Program-made: the position numbers and the translations under genes
Notes under the pieces: generated by a model
What the model was told of the DNA's origin: nothing
The model's input: the letters and a program-made list of their open reading frames with translations, nothing else
Database searches by the model: none
Shown: positions 1 through 10,579 of the stretch, in pieces
Layout: every line of letters begins with the position of its first letter
How positions within the stretch are numbered: position 1 is the first letter of the stretch
Origin: Cladopsammia gracilis
Taxonomy: Eukaryota; Cnidaria; Anthozoa; Scleractinia; Dendrophylliidae
NCBI GenBank assembly: GCA_022457155.1
Contig: JAJGOT010000099.1
Coordinates: forward strand, 1,427,501-1,491,500
Length of the DNA: 64,000 nucleotides
Direction of reading: 5' to 3'

Positions 1-244
1 ACAAGCTAATCCAAGATTTCGAAACTCGAAATACAGTAAAATTTTTCTGTTACAAGGCAAGCAAAGGCTTTGAAAGCTCAGGTAAGCGTTAGCTGTAAAG
101 ACTGTTTCAACTGTTTTAGAGAAAGTGAGCAGTCCGGGATATCTTTAAAAGAAGAAGCGCTCTGCGGTTTACCGATATTAAGCGTAGGAGAAACATGAAA
201 AAAAAGGCGGGCAGCCACAGAAAGGAACTGACAGCCAGGTCAAC

Positions 245-678
245 TTGTTATCAAAGGGACTCAAATTCATCCCAACACCCCTGACAAACGAAACTAAAAC
301 AAGGCAAGGACTCTTGCGGGATTTTGGACAATTTGCGAGACGAATGCGCCTCCAATATATCTTTCACGGCCAAAATAAAGAAACACATCCATTTCACGTC
401 AAATCGAATTGGATTCCACCGGTTCAACCATCCGTTGCCCTTGAGAGCTATTTGGAGAGTATTAAAATACAACTCTCTGAGATTAAATTAAAATGAGGCT
501 TTGAAAGCCAAAAAATAACTTGTCATGTAGCGAGGTCAAAGCCATCACAAATTCTGACATAAACCTTAAAAAGGCAGATAAAAGAACACCAACAGTCCTC
601 ATGAATAAAACGGACAAAATAAACGAGGCCCTAGATCTTTCACGAGAATTATTTAAAGTTCATTTCCTGAACTTGTAA
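245..678 (+). pseudogene. Retroelement reverse-transcriptase N-terminal fragment (Penelope-like)
   Basis: A decayed piece of a retroelement polyprotein in two frames. From 245 to 496 the translation carries LLSKGLKFIPTP followed by an FARRMRLQYIF stretch and a PPVQPSVALESYLE stretch. I recognise this pattern as the region before the RT core in Penelope-like elements that are abundant in cnidarian genomes. After a stop at 494-496, a second frame (562-678) reads LKKADKRTPTVLMNKTDKIN, resembling the start of the RT core, and ends at a stop at 676-678. At least one frameshift separates the parts and no YxDD core follows, so this is a dead fragment. Family assignment is from memory of the motif and was not searched. 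A Penelope-like C-terminal fragment also occurs at 41964-42140. Confidence 0.55.
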
Positions 679-1663
679 CCTTCTGGAGGAAACGACCCCA
701 CCCTCGGAATAGAACCCCGACATGCATCGTGAAGTCTGCTGATTCCTATTTCCATCTGTCAAACTGACCTTTCCGTTTCACTTAAAGTAACATGAAGTAA
801 AACCTATTTCACACTTAAAAGTTAAATTAGAAAAAAGATCAGAATAGTGTATGCATCGAATCCGAGTCGTTCGCTTCATAACTAATAACCTTATCCACTG
901 TACCAGCGAGGACTAGCTGCCGTGAGATATAATTTTTAACATATTTATAGAGTTAATAAATGAAACAATAAATGAAAGCTAACCGTTTTCAAATCAGTGC
1001 TTAACCCTAAACACTGTAGATCAATGCTAAACCCCAAAAGGCGTTCTTCTTTGCTTAACCGGAGCTCTGTTCTCTCGGTTTTCTGAGTAATAAATCGGGT
1101 TTTGTTCCCGTATAAGTCAGTAATACAACGATAAAGAATGCTACATTGTGTAAACCTCATAATGTGTCCAAAGTCAGTTTGACAGATGGAAATAAGCGTT
1201 AACCGGTCCAATCTCGTTCCCAGAGTCCGCGTCACCCTTGATCCGTGGCGTTGGCCAGAAAGATCGTGGCTCAGGGGACAAGATTGGGATAAGTCAGAAC
1301 GCAAAGGGGGAGGGAAGGCCCCAATTGATTAAATAATTTAGTTAAAAGGCCCATCCGCATTTACCGTGATTCATTTCGGGCGTTCTAGAATTTCGTGGCC
1401 CCAGAAATTCTAGATTTGTGTCAGTGAAGTTTGATTCCTAAAAAAATCCGTTTACATCGGGGAATCTGTATCATCTATACTTCAAGATCATTTCTTTCAA
1501 ATATTTAGTTCATATTCAAGGCATTGCATCTTGTTTCTGTCTGTTTTCTTTTATTTTCCGTCGTTACTGATACGTTTTCTAAGCAACGCCACCGATGGCT
1601 CGAGGCCGGCTGTCAAGAAACAAGAGGTTTGGCTCTGAAATTCCGCTCGACAACTAGCTATAT
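679..1663. other. Non-coding stretch with an inverted repeat and a dispersed repeat
   Basis: No gene seen. A ~28-bp inverted repeat pairs 745-772 (tttccatctgtcaaactgac) with 1169-1196. They could be ends of a ~450-bp TIR element, but no target duplication is evident. Positions 1206-1290 hold one copy of a dispersed repeat that recurs across the window. Confidence 0.4.
1206..1290 (+). repeat. Dispersed repeat with tctcgttcccagagtc start
   Basis: The segment reads tctcgttcccagagtc, then gatccgtggcg, ggccagaaagatcg and ggctcaggggacaagattg. The same order of blocks recurs at 9930-10022, 14190-14275, 32372-32450, 45786-45865, 53785-53850 and 57990-58080 with substitutions and deletions. It is an interspersed repeat family of about 85-95 bp, possibly the end of a longer transposon. 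Confidence 0.6.
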
Positions 1664-2100
1664 GTTCGAAACCAACCTCTCCCGGCCAACTGAACAGGAA
1701 TAATTATGCAACGCACAGTTTGCGTAATAATTATGCAAGGCAGATGGTCAATTCAAGCATCCAGGGTGTTTTGCTCATTTTTTTCTAAACGACTAATCCG
1801 CTTTTTTATAATTACTGAACAAATTATGTTAATCCTTCTTAACCTTTACAATATACAACGGACGGAAATACAGCTCAATACAAAATAATGAAAGCTTTTA
1901 TCTTGAAAAATTATTTCGAAATATTATTTTAATAACATTGGCTTTGAACATCTATTTTCCTGCTTCATCCCCTCACGGTTTATTTTCTCCCAGCCTAATT
2001 CTGCTACAATTTCCATTGCTTTTTTTTATCAATCTCCAGATTATTAATTAATTTCATGGTCGATTATCAATCGAGCAAGCATGATCGGAGGCACTAAGCC

Positions 2101-2283
2101 TAAAGCCTGGTTTTCATATGATCGCTGCAATCGCTGCGATAGCTGAAAAAAACCTTCAGCACTTGTAACGATATGAAAACCATCTCCAGCGATCACATCG
2201 ATCATATGGAAACCGGTAAACGCAACGATCACTCAATTAAAAACGTTTTTTGTAGCAATCGTAGCGATCGAAACCAGGCTTTA
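2101..2283. mobile_element. TIR element (MITE), ~183 bp
   Basis: The ends are inverted repeats: taaagcctggttttc on the left and gaaaccaggcttta on the right, with further pairing of atcgctgcaatcgc-type words inside. There is no coding capacity. The equivalent copy in the second duplication block is at 47659-47833, so it predates the duplication. Confidence 0.65.
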
Positions 2284-3012
2284 TATATATCAAACAGGAC
2301 AGTATTTCAGTGGCTAGCTAGTTAAATAACAGAAGGTCCTGCAGCCGATCACCAGATGAAAGGATGTTAACTGACGTTTTCGGACCCTAATAATATACAT
2401 GAAAAAATTACTCGATTCTGATTGGCTAAGAGCAGTGCAGTTCAAGTGCAACACCAGTGCAAAACGTGTAACACCAGTGCAAATTACAAATCGAAAAAAA
2501 AAATTTTCTTTTTTTTTTGCCAAAAAAAGAAGAAAAAAAATTTTCCAAAAAAAATTTTTTGCAAAAAAAAAAATGTCCAAACAAAAATGGATGCAAATTT
2601 TTTCATGTATAATTATTAATAAGTAATCATACGGTTTTCTCGTTCAATAGACCTTATTCGCTTGGGCGTAATGTTTACCCAATACAAACCTCTTGGGAGT
2701 TAAATTCTTTGTCTGAACGACATCCATATTAATGTGTCTTCTCAAGCGTTAACGGAAAAGAAAGAAATAATACCCAGGGGAATGACACGTGGTCTCTAAT
2801 GGTAAACAAATACGCCCAAGCGAATAAGGTTTATTTGGGATTAATTTGCACTTGTGAGTTTTTCAAAAAGCTTAAATAGACCACTTTCATAATGGCGGCC
2901 GATTTATTTATTCTTTTATATGTATGTTAATTAGCCTCACTGGCCTCGGTAACATGTGCAAAATTCAAAAGAATTTTTACTCTAAAATGAGGCCAGTGGG
3001 GCTAATTAACAT

Positions 3013-3802
3013 ACCGTATTTTCTCGATTAAACGCCCCCGGCGTTTATTTCAAACTTGGTCTCGGTGACCCGGCGTTTATTTGAAGCCGGCGTTTAATCG
3101 GGGTCCGGCGTTTATTAATGAAGTAAAATTTTCTGTCAAGAAAACAACAAGTACGATCCTTGTGCGATGGCTGTGTACCGTGAGCATGGAAAGTGATAAC
3201 GACAAGATAAATGTCAGACACATTCCTATCGAGCTCTCATCCACTCTTTGCTTCTTCGTAAAACATGGAGGGAACGTTTCGGCTAAAGTGAGACAGGAAA
3301 CCTACAGAGCTAGAAACTTGGAACAAGGCGGCCTTGAAGTCCCTTTTACTGTTCAATGCGCGATTTATGCCACCCAGAAAGCACAATTTTTGACAAGACT
3401 AAAACAACTAATAAACAAACGCTGGAGGGATCCTCGCGATTTTAACGACAGCGAGCACTACAACAAAAGAAAGAGAGTGCGTCAGTCATAACAACAGGAA
3501 CGTGAACATTGCCATATGTTTTCAATTTTGTGTTGTTGTACAGCATACATCGCAGTTAATGTTAGGCCAGACTTGTTCGTTAAACATTTATTAAAATTAC
3601 AAAAGCAGTATACCGTATACTAGTACGTGTCATAGCAGTGCTTTTCTAGTGAATATCTTTTCTTGTTGGCTCGACGCAAATAAACGCCGGGACCTCAAAC
3701 AAACGCCCCCGGCGTTTATTTCAAACTTGGCCTCGGGGACCCAGCGTTTATACGAGGCCGGCGTTTAATCGGGGTCCGGCGTTTAATCGAGAAAATACGG
3801 TA
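3013..3802. mobile_element. TIR element with ends taccgtattttctcgattaa
   Basis: The left end taccgtattttctcgattaa and the right end ttaatcgagaaaatacggta are perfect inverted repeats. Just inside both ends are repeated gcgtttattt and gccggcgtttaatcgg words, giving subterminal arrays at 3046-3117 and 3700-3790. It encloses a short reading frame (3186-3491) not related to any transposase I recognise, so it is probably a non-autonomous element that captured a fragment. Confidence 0.7.
3186..3491 (+). CDS. Short ORF inside TIR element, probable captured gene fragment
   Basis: The frame is open from 3081, but the first ATG is at 3186, giving 101 residues. The translation contains HIPIELSSTLCFFVKHGGNV, a later GGLEVPFTVQC segment and a basic C-terminus (KRKRVRQS). 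The pattern of a VGHIPxExS-like start, a hydrophobic FF(L/V)xxGG block and LEVPC resembles a short uncharacterised domain that recurs in cnidarian repeat-associated proteins. I do not know its function. It lies wholly between the inverted ends of a TIR element and has no start-side partner domain. It is most likely a pseudogene fragment carried by the element rather than a host gene. Expression is unknown. Confidence 0.35.
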   Translation: MESDNDKINVRHIPIELSSTLCFFVKHGGNVSAKVRQETYRARNLEQGGLEVPFTVQCAIYATQKAQFLTRLKQLINKRWRDPRDFNDSEHYNKRKRVRQS

Positions 3803-4304
3803 CATATAAAAGAATAAATAAATCGGCCGCCATTATGAAAGTGGTCTATTGCACTCGCCGAAGCGGCTCGTGCAATTTTGAGCTTTTTGAAAAACTAACT
3901 CGTGCAAATTAATCCCAAATTGAACTCGAAACCGTATGATTACTTATACTAACAACACCTGACGTTTTCAAGAGAATGAAAAATGCTATTTTTGGTTCTC
4001 AGAAAATGCAACTAAAAATTTCGGAGGCAAATAGCTCCCTTAAAAATTCTTTGAAATCATACTTGACGCTAACTTTTTCGCAGACATAGATTTTGTTCTT
4101 AATGATTTCGGCCCGTTGATCATGAATTTTCTACTAAGGCATCTGTCTGAACAGATGGTCGAAAAATTGTAGCTGACGCACATATCCCTTTATCAAAACA
4201 AAACATACTGACTTTCTTCAGCACACGAGCAAGTAAATTTGTCAAGAAATGAAAAATGGTCAAGAGAAATGTGCCCATGTGCATCTCCGTATTTGATTAT
4301 AACT

Positions 4305-5300
4305 TTATCGAGCTACCAACGCTTTACACTGTACAAAAATTCTGTGAAAACCTTCTCGAAATGCTCCGTTAAACGCGGCGTAAACAAACACATTCACAGC
4401 GGTGTTCAAATAAATCATGCATACAGCAGTCTTAGACAAGTAGAAAGGAACTTTCAAGTTAGCTAACGTTTCAATGACATCTATAATTGTTATTGGAGCG
4501 ACGAGGACTAAAAATAAACACACCAAAACTGCAACCATTCTTGCTTTTTTTCGCTGTCGGAAGACCGAATCCAGACTCTGTTTTCGCGCGTTCCCCGACG
4601 TGTCAATGTTATAATTAGCATGAAGGCTTCTGTGTAAATCGTAGATTTTCTGTAGATGCCAATAACTTTTCTTAAGCAGATAACAGTTTATAGGGACAAC
4701 AATCAGAATTGGTACTAGGCAGAATCCAATTGTAAAAGACATAACTGCGGCTTCAGAGAGAGTTTCCGATAAAAGGCAAATGTTTGAGGTTTTGAATGCT
4801 ACCGCTTTGTTTATTTGTTCTTTTCCATTCACTAATCCTACACCACTAAACAGAGAAATAGCAAACACTCCCATAATAGTCCAAAAGGCAACAATGACAA
4901 ATATAATCGCACGTTTCGACGCGTGTTTTTCGTATAAAAATGGAAATCTGACGGCTATGAAACGATCAAACGAAATCAGCACGATGTTAAGCCTTGAAAC
5001 GCCATCGAACAAAACGGTGAACGCGATGACGATATTGCAAGGTACCATCGCGGTTTTCGAGGTAGATATCTCTTCCAGCAATCGCAGTGGAATCGCAATG
5101 GTTGCGACGAAGAAGTCAGAAACGGCCAAACTGAAAACAATGCAGTTCGTCTTCGTCCGCAAGTTTTGGTTGGCAAAGATGGACAAAATAACCATAACAT
5201 TTGTCAGTGCTCCTGTTACGGAGATAAACGACATGAAAGTAACAAATGCAGTTCTCCCGGTCAATGAAGTGAAACTCTCGACTTCGCTGGAGTTCTTCAT
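4305..5300 (-). CDS. Rhodopsin-class (class A) GPCR, type I, intronless, intact
   Basis: A 331-residue single-exon seven-transmembrane receptor, expected at the plasma membrane and coupling to G proteins. Class A marks are visible: N34 in TM1 (GALTNVMVIL), LAVSD with D62 in TM2, C88 before TM3 and a partner C175 in the second loop, DRF in place of DRY at 112-114, W140 in TM4, P203 in TM5, and NVFVY at 293-297 in TM7 where the usual NPxxY proline is valine. TM6 has VLVAP rather than CWxP. N3 is a possible glycosylation site. The ATG at 5300 is supported by a normal N-terminus just before TM1. Ligand unknown. It is collinear with a frameshifted copy at 48294-49293 and distantly similar to the type II receptor at 27018-28043. 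It lies ~2.9 kb from BTB a on the same strand. Confidence 0.9.
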   Translation of the reverse strand: MKNSSEVESFTSLTGRTAFVTFMSFISVTGALTNVMVILSIFANQNLRTKTNCIVFSLAVSDFFVATIAIPLRLLEEISTSKTAMVPCNIVIAFTVLFDGVSRLNIVLISFDRFIAVRFPFLYEKHASKRAIIFVIVAFWTIMGVFAISLFSGVGLVNGKEQINKAVAFKTSNICLLSETLSEAAVMSFTIGFCLVPILIVVPINCYLLKKSYWHLQKIYDLHRSLHANYNIDTSGNARKQSLDSVFRQRKKARMVAVLVCLFLVLVAPITIIDVIETLANLKVPFYLSKTAVCMIYLNTAVNVFVYAAFNGAFREGFHRIFVQCKALVAR

Positions 5301-6288
5301 TGTGTTGATTCAGTTTTTTTATATGTATTCACTTTTAACACCACAGCCTTGTTAAATTCTCGCCTCCCTTTTAGCGACTGAATTAATAGAATTATCGCCG
5401 AAAATACTCCTTTTCATAAACCACCGAGATTTGTTTTCTTGCATAAAAAGCTTAGCCGTCTTGACAAGAAAACCACTTGAAGTCTGACTTAGACTGCAAT
5501 CAATGCCTAAATGAGTCTGCTATTCAGTAAGAGCGAGGTAATTTAAGCTGATTTCCACGGCAATCTGATAATGTTTTTGCATAAATATATACGTGGTTTA
5601 TATTACTGCCATTTAAGTTTGTATTTTTCATTTTATCGTTTCTACACCTGCGCTTAACTGTCCATTAACGATGTTGAACAGTCATCTTGTCCGAAAAAAG
5701 CAGCCATGTTATACGCGATCCGATTCGTCGAGAGGTATATTTTTTTGGAAATTTACATGACTTATGAAACTAGAAACGTGCTGCTATTCAGGGTAGTGAA
5801 TTAAATGAAGCCGAACTTACAAAACCATATCTTAGCTTGTGTATCAAATTTTAGCCTTTCTAAGGATGTCCGATTAGAATTGTCATTGAGACATGTATAT
5901 TTCCAAAAGATAAAATACAGCCATTACACTGCAGTTAACTCATGACATCATGGTTACCATAACAACGCACACTTTGCGTGAGACTGACCGACCCTGCGTG
6001 TCTTGCACCTGCACTGTGCACTGACTTAGCGTGAAATTGAAGCCATCAAGTTTGCAATTTTTAAATCTTGTTCATTTTTCTTTTACTTAATTTTAACAAA
6101 AAGATCCAATATGTTTGGGAGGCGGAGCATGTAAATAAACGGAACTTTAGAACGGAAATCAGAACGGAATACTTGTCAATATCGAAGAAAAATAGCCTAA
6201 AGCAGATGACGAACATATCAAGTCAAAAGTCGTCAAATGTTTTCAAAACTTATATTTGAAATCTTGATCGAGTGCGGTAGCTGGCCAA

Positions 6289-6544
6289 CTGGCTAAACTA
6301 GAAACCATTACGGAAACATTGTTTCTTCAAATGCGGCTAAACAAGGAAACATTTAATTTGTTTTGAAAGCAATTTAAAATTTGCGTCCGCGAAGTAAAAT
6401 GCTTTTGACTCAGAATTCAATAATATTTCTTCCAATCGAAGAAGCAAGATTTGTGTCCGCAACATTTGTTTCTTGGGCAAATAAACTGGGAAACATTTGC
6501 GTCCGCAACAATGTTTCCGCAACTATGTTTTCTAGTTTGGCCAG
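6289..6544. mobile_element. TIR element (MITE), ~256 bp
   Basis: Left end ctggctaaactagaaac and right end gttttctagtttggccag are inverted repeats, followed inward by paired gcggacgcaa-type words. It is non-coding. Copy B has the same element at about 50280-50533, so it predates the duplication. Confidence 0.6.
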
Positions 6545-6874
6545 CCCTAAGATATTTTCAACGTGATAAATGGTTTCTTAATTAAAACCGCAACTGAATG
6601 TAAGTAATTCCCTCGGGCTCCTTTTTGGAATTTGGCAACTTAGCCGCTCAACTTCATTCAGGGGTTTTGCTGACATTCAAAGTCGGTGTTATTCAACAAT
6701 TTTGCCGTTTTTAATCGATCATATTTCCTTAAAGATTGCACGAAAAGAACTAGCTAGAAATTGCACAGATTACTGAGTTTAACGAGCTCTTTCAAGACTT
6801 TCAACTTTTGAAATCAATTCGTATTTAGCAATGAAACAAAATGCAAACAATGGCGTCAGCAAAGATTAGCCTAT

Positions 6875-7027
6875 AGATGGTTTTCACTCACGTGACCTTC
6901 AGTCCTGTGGGACTCAAATGACAAAGGCCATGGCGGCCATGTTGGTGCACATAACAAAAGAAGTTCATTAGAATTCTTTTGTAGGTGTGCACCAACATGG
7001 CCGCCGTGACGTAACGTGAAAACCACC
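6875..7027. mobile_element. TIR element present only in copy A
   Basis: Ends tggttttcactcacgtgac and gtaacgtgaaaaccaccca are inverted repeats. The interior pairs ggcggccatgttggtgcaca with tgtgcaccaacatggccgcc, so almost the whole element folds back. Copy B has an unrelated 13-17 bp at this point (near 50861), so this is an insertion after divergence of the two copies or a replaced segment. Confidence 0.7.
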
Positions 7028-8171
7028 CATTAGTAGCGGATGCCCGCGGGAGAGGCTTGACAGAGGACGCAAAGGACCAAGGGAAGGCTCAACGCCCTTC
7101 CCATGCTCCCTTTCGCCTCTGAAAACTGTCTGGCGTGACGTCTCGCGTTTTATGAATATTTTTGCTCCTATCTGGTGAAGACGAGGCTTTTACGGATTGC
7201 ATGTTGGTAAGAAAACTGCATATACCGGACGGTCCTACGCGGCAGCATTTTTTGCATAGCGAAACACACAAAAAGACTCAAAAGAGCCGACATCAACCTG
7301 CGCGAAGACCTCACCCATTTTCTTTGCGTCAAGCGCGAAAGGGATGTCTGCGTAATACCGTTGCTTGTCGTGTACCAGTATCCTGCTTTTTCTCCAGGAT
7401 CCAGGGACTGCGCTCTGATTGGATGCTTGACAGTAGGCATTGTTAGTAACAACTCTGATTGGCTATCGTACTCATAATTATGATTGGCTATCATTCTTGA
7501 AACGACTTTTGGCATATATACCTTTTGAAATTAGATGGAAAAAATTGGGCGATATCAAAACGTAGCGAGGTTTTCAACAGTTGTAAGTCTAACCAGACTT
7601 GCTTGAATCCTGGTAGGCACAGGGAAACGTGCAACAAGCACCGTAGACGCGAGTTTCTAGGGGGTCCACTGGAAAAAAATTGATTTTACCCTCTAAAACG
7701 CCATTTCCTGCAATCGAAAATTGTTTGGAAATTCGATATAACGTAAGTAACCAACCAACCAGAAGACCAAAATGTTCTTTATTTCAGTAATCTCTACGCT
7801 ACAGATATATCAAATATTTCAGTCAAACGGAAGAGCCTTGATTCACACGAAACAGCTCATAAAACTGTCGCTTTACTAGAGTAACTGAGATATCGGGACT
7901 ACTAAGGGTGGTTAAATGGCAAACGTTTCTGTTGCCATATGAGAAAGAGGAACTATTGGCCGTCTATTAAGTGCTGTCTTTATAATTTTATTGGAAAAAA
8001 CTGACCTTTTGAATGCCATTTAGAGTAGAAATTGTAATGCACACCATCATGAAGCCAGCCAACAATAGCGAGCTCTTGAAGTAACAACAGCAAACGGTGA
8101 TTAATCGGAGCTACAAGGGTCGTTATTTTATACTTTTTCCCTGAGGGTGTATCGAAATTAAAAAAAAAAAA

Positions 8172-9482
8172 CTATACGGAAAACAGAAATTCAGGAAACT
8201 GACCAAAGCCAGCATTTGTTCTCTTTCTACTTACAGTGAAAAATGTGAATGTCACACCAGATACTTCCACAGTAGTACATAAGCGATTATACCCATATCC
8301 AGATGCGGGACCAGATATAAGCGCTTCAATTTGGTACCTAGTGTTCTCTTTTAAAAAAGCTATAGAGTCAAAGAAAACTTCTAATCCATAATAGCTATAA
8401 TGTTGGCATTTCAAAAGCTTTGAAGAATATGCTCCTGATTTGGACACCAAGGTTAAATTATTACTAGCATCCTTCACTTCCAATGTTACTGTGTAGTTGT
8501 TGTTCTCACTGCCAAACAAACACAGCCCATGTAATGTGATGTCTTTGTCCACCCTAAAACCAATAACGTCTTTATCACCGTCGACGTAAGTCCAATCGCA
8601 CGATTCCATGATGTTAAACCTGTCGCAACGGTGAATGACACAAGAACGTCTTTGAGTCGCCGAAAACCCCGTAGGAGAAGTCAAATTTGAGCTGAAAAAT
8701 TTAACAAGAGTGATGATTTCATCTGGAGTAAGAATTTTTGCATCAAGAACGACACCAGCAAATTCCTCTTGTTCCATCACTGGAAAGCGTATTGCTTTAA
8801 TAATGTGTTCGCCAAGGATTCTTCTTTTCATTTCACCCTCAGCTGCTAAGCCTTGCTTTTCACATTGTTTTGTTGCCCACAGATCAACAGCTTTAAACAA
8901 CTCCACCTCTTCAATCGTCAGAGTGTCTCTTGAGACTACTACTTCAAGTAAGGACTTCTCAATTGTCTCAAATCCATCCGATTTCACAGCTGTTTCTGTC
9001 TGTTTCTCGATCACTTTCCAGCATCGATCAACGAGGCTTTTCTCTTCATATTTCTGTGCAACTGGCAGGATGGAGAAAACGTTTGACGGACCTAACTTAT
9101 TTTTAAGATAATCCATGCATTTATCAGCAAGAGAAGGCACCATATACTTCTTAGCCAAATAAAGAACTCCTATCGCATTACCTCCGCTCAAGTTTACTTC
9201 ATCGCTGTACATATAACGAAACAACTCCAACAGACTCTCGTACTCACAGTCAGGTAGTTCAACAGAGTCTCCAGTCTCCGCTAGCCCACCGTAAAACATG
9301 GCTTCAAACACAGGACTGCCAATCGACAGCACAAACTTGTGAGCAGGAATAACCTGCTTACTTTCACTTTCGCTGTTTTGAACAACAAACTTCATGTCGC
9401 TGAGGCGATCATTGTTGAACAAAAACTTGGCTCTTTCTCTGATGGTGGGTCTTGTTGTTTGCCAGTTTGCTTCAGTGGACAT
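8172..9482 (-). CDS. BTB-BACK-PHR domain protein (copy a), BTBD6-like, intact
   Basis: A 436-residue intronless protein. Known members of this architecture (BTBD1/2/3/6) are Cullin-3 ubiquitin-ligase adaptors: the BTB domain dimerises and binds Cul3, and the PHR domain is thought to bind substrates. Seen here: BTB at about 24-128 (PAHKFVLSIGSPVFEAMFYG and LFRYMYSDEV), BACK at about 133-235 (SLVDRCWKVIE, VELFKAVDLWA), PHR from about 285 to the end (GLCLFGSENNNYTVTLEV, GQFPEFLFSV). The ATG at 9480-9482 follows a minus-strand leader conserved in all copies. The probable polyadenylation signal AATAAA is at 7987-7992 (as tttatt). It is near-identical to copy f (52020-53330), with two amino-acid changes noticed. 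Function is inferred from the family. Confidence 0.92.
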   Translation of the reverse strand: MSTEANWQTTRPTIRERAKFLFNNDRLSDMKFVVQNSESESKQVIPAHKFVLSIGSPVFEAMFYGGLAETGDSVELPDCEYESLLELFRYMYSDEVNLSGGNAIGVLYLAKKYMVPSLADKCMDYLKNKLGPSNVFSILPVAQKYEEKSLVDRCWKVIEKQTETAVKSDGFETIEKSLLEVVVSRDTLTIEEVELFKAVDLWATKQCEKQGLAAEGEMKRRILGEHIIKAIRFPVMEQEEFAGVVLDAKILTPDEIITLVKFFSSNLTSPTGFSATQRRSCVIHRCDRFNIMESCDWTYVDGDKDVIGFRVDKDITLHGLCLFGSENNNYTVTLEVKDASNNLTLVSKSGAYSSKLLKCQHYSYYGLEVFFDSIAFLKENTRYQIEALISGPASGYGYNRLCTTVEVSGVTFTFFTVSRKRTNAGFGQFPEFLFSV

Positions 9483-9720
9483 ATTTTTTTAGCGGGACGA
9501 GTTTAGAAAGTCGAGATATTCGGTTTTCTTTGCCACTACAAGCAGTCAACAACAGCAGTCGTTTATCAGTCAAGCTGGAAATGATTTTGTAGACAGCGCC
9601 CATTATACATATCAATTAAGTTGAAGACATCACGCGATCCAACCTCATTCGAGAGAAGAAAAGAGAGGACCCTGGAAGCGACGTTGCACGCGATCTAAGA
9701 CGTCGTAAAGGTAAAACATT
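9483..9720 (-). promoter_or_regulatory. Conserved upstream block of the BTB genes (putative promoter/5' UTR)
   Basis: The ~240 bp before the ATG is shared with the regions upstream of the other copies: 13728-13960, 26797-26995, 31939-32150, 44074-44235, 53331-53570 and 57536-57770. Shared words include gcgggacga, caacaacagcagtcgttta, gtagacagcgccc and acatcacgcgatccaacct. Retention of non-coding sequence in all paralogs is expected either from recent duplication or from promoter constraint. No TATA box is conserved across copies. A short inverted repeat (caacctcg ... cgaggttg) lies at the distal end of several copies. Confidence 0.45.
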
Positions 9721-10061
9721 TTTGCATCTGACCGGACGGATTATTTGCACCGTTTATCTCAAGTTCAAGATGATCTTGGGTCACAAAATATTGAGAAAAA
9801 ATACAAACAGTCACCGGCACGTGAATAAAAGATTTTAATCCTTTTTTGTTTCAATGCTCAAATTTCAGACGGTGTTGGACATGGTCCACGTGGCTTTATT
9901 CGTCCAATCACATTTCAGCTTAAGGACTGGACCAGTCTCGTTCCCAGAGTCTGCGTTATCCTTGATCCGTTTCGCTGGCCAAAAGCATCGCGGTTCTGGG
10001 GACGAGATTGTGACTGGTCAAAAGGCAAAGAGAGAAGGGGGATCGCACCAATTAATAGAGG

Positions 10062-10181
10062 ATGATGGGAGTAGCTAAAATCAACGGTAGCAAATAGAAA
10101 CTTATTGACAAGCGGATATGCCTTGGATAGGTTTGTCGAAAAGAAACAAAACCCTTGGTTATTAATTATTGCGAAGGGTGG
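10062..10181 (-). pseudogene. GPCR type II shard (TM4-TM5 loop)
   Basis: About 120 bp align with the intact type II receptor (27018-28043) at the second extracellular loop and TM5: the minus-strand frame reads NNQGFCFFSTNLSKAY. It breaks off on both sides and has no other transmembrane segments. The equivalent shard in copy B is at 53886-54005. It is a remnant of a GPCR once located beside BTB a. Confidence 0.8.
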
Positions 10182-10211
10182 TTGCTCGTGTAAATAGGTT
10201 TCCGCCAAGTT

Positions 10212-10576
10212 AATCTGCTGCATTTCCTTATAATTTATTAGAAATATAAATACTGATTTTTTTTCTTTTCCTTTTCTGACTATTTTCGTGTAAGTGCTAT
10301 GAAAACATTATCGTTAAATAACAAATTAAAACGATATGACATTCTTCATAAAGTTATTTTTTTCTCTGTATTGGCAAACTGAGCAGATATTTTTTGCTAT
10401 TGGCACTTCAATTCAGAACCTTTTCAGTGTTTTATTGAGTCAGATATGTAGTCACCAGGGGGTTGTTGTTTAAAATCTGCTGCATTTCCTAGTATAATTT
10501 AGTAGAAAATATATATTTATTTGTTGAGCGAATACTTTACTATTTTCGTGTAAGTGCTATAATGAAAACATTACCT
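10212..10576 (+). repeat. Local ~262-bp direct duplication
   Basis: The words aatctgctgcatttcct and attttcgtgtaagtgctat occur at 10212 and 10280 and again at 10474 and 10541. The second unit is interrupted by the TIR elements at 10580-11312, after which similar sequence resumes. The same arrangement is in copy B. Confidence 0.6.
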
Positions 10577-10579
10577 TTA

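Larger units (their letters stand above)
2391..3952. mobile_element. Composite nested TIR/foldback insertion specific to copy A
   Basis: Copy B reads straight through this point (caccctaacaacacctgacg at about 47935-47954), while copy A has 1562 extra bases bounded by ctaa on both sides (2387-2390 and 3949-3952). This gives a precise empty site. Inside are several nested palindromic units: an AT-rich element at 2388-2622 with ends taatatacatgaaaaaatt, a 187-bp element at 2648-2834 with ends gaccttattcgcttgggcg, a long outer inverted repeat (2618-2927 against 3802-3947, including a cggccgccattatg word), a ~78-bp hairpin unit at 2930-3010, and the core element at 3013-3802. Confidence 0.8.
5301..8171. 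other. Intergenic region between GPCR-I and BTB a
   Basis: No convincing gene. It holds two TIR elements (6289-6544 and 6875-7027), listed separately, and the probable 3' UTR of BTB a from about 7987, where a minus-strand AATAAA (tttatt, 7987-7992) is conserved across the BTB paralogs. The rest is shared with copy B and shows no recognisable feature. Confidence 0.6.

Noticed and set aside
7089..7515. Overlapping 94- and 115-codon frames as a gene
   Set aside because: Partner frames in copy B are altered by indels, and no domain is recognisable.
9601..9610. TATA box for BTB a (tataat on the minus strand)
   Set aside because: Not conserved at the equivalent position of copies b, c and e, so not supported as a shared promoter element.
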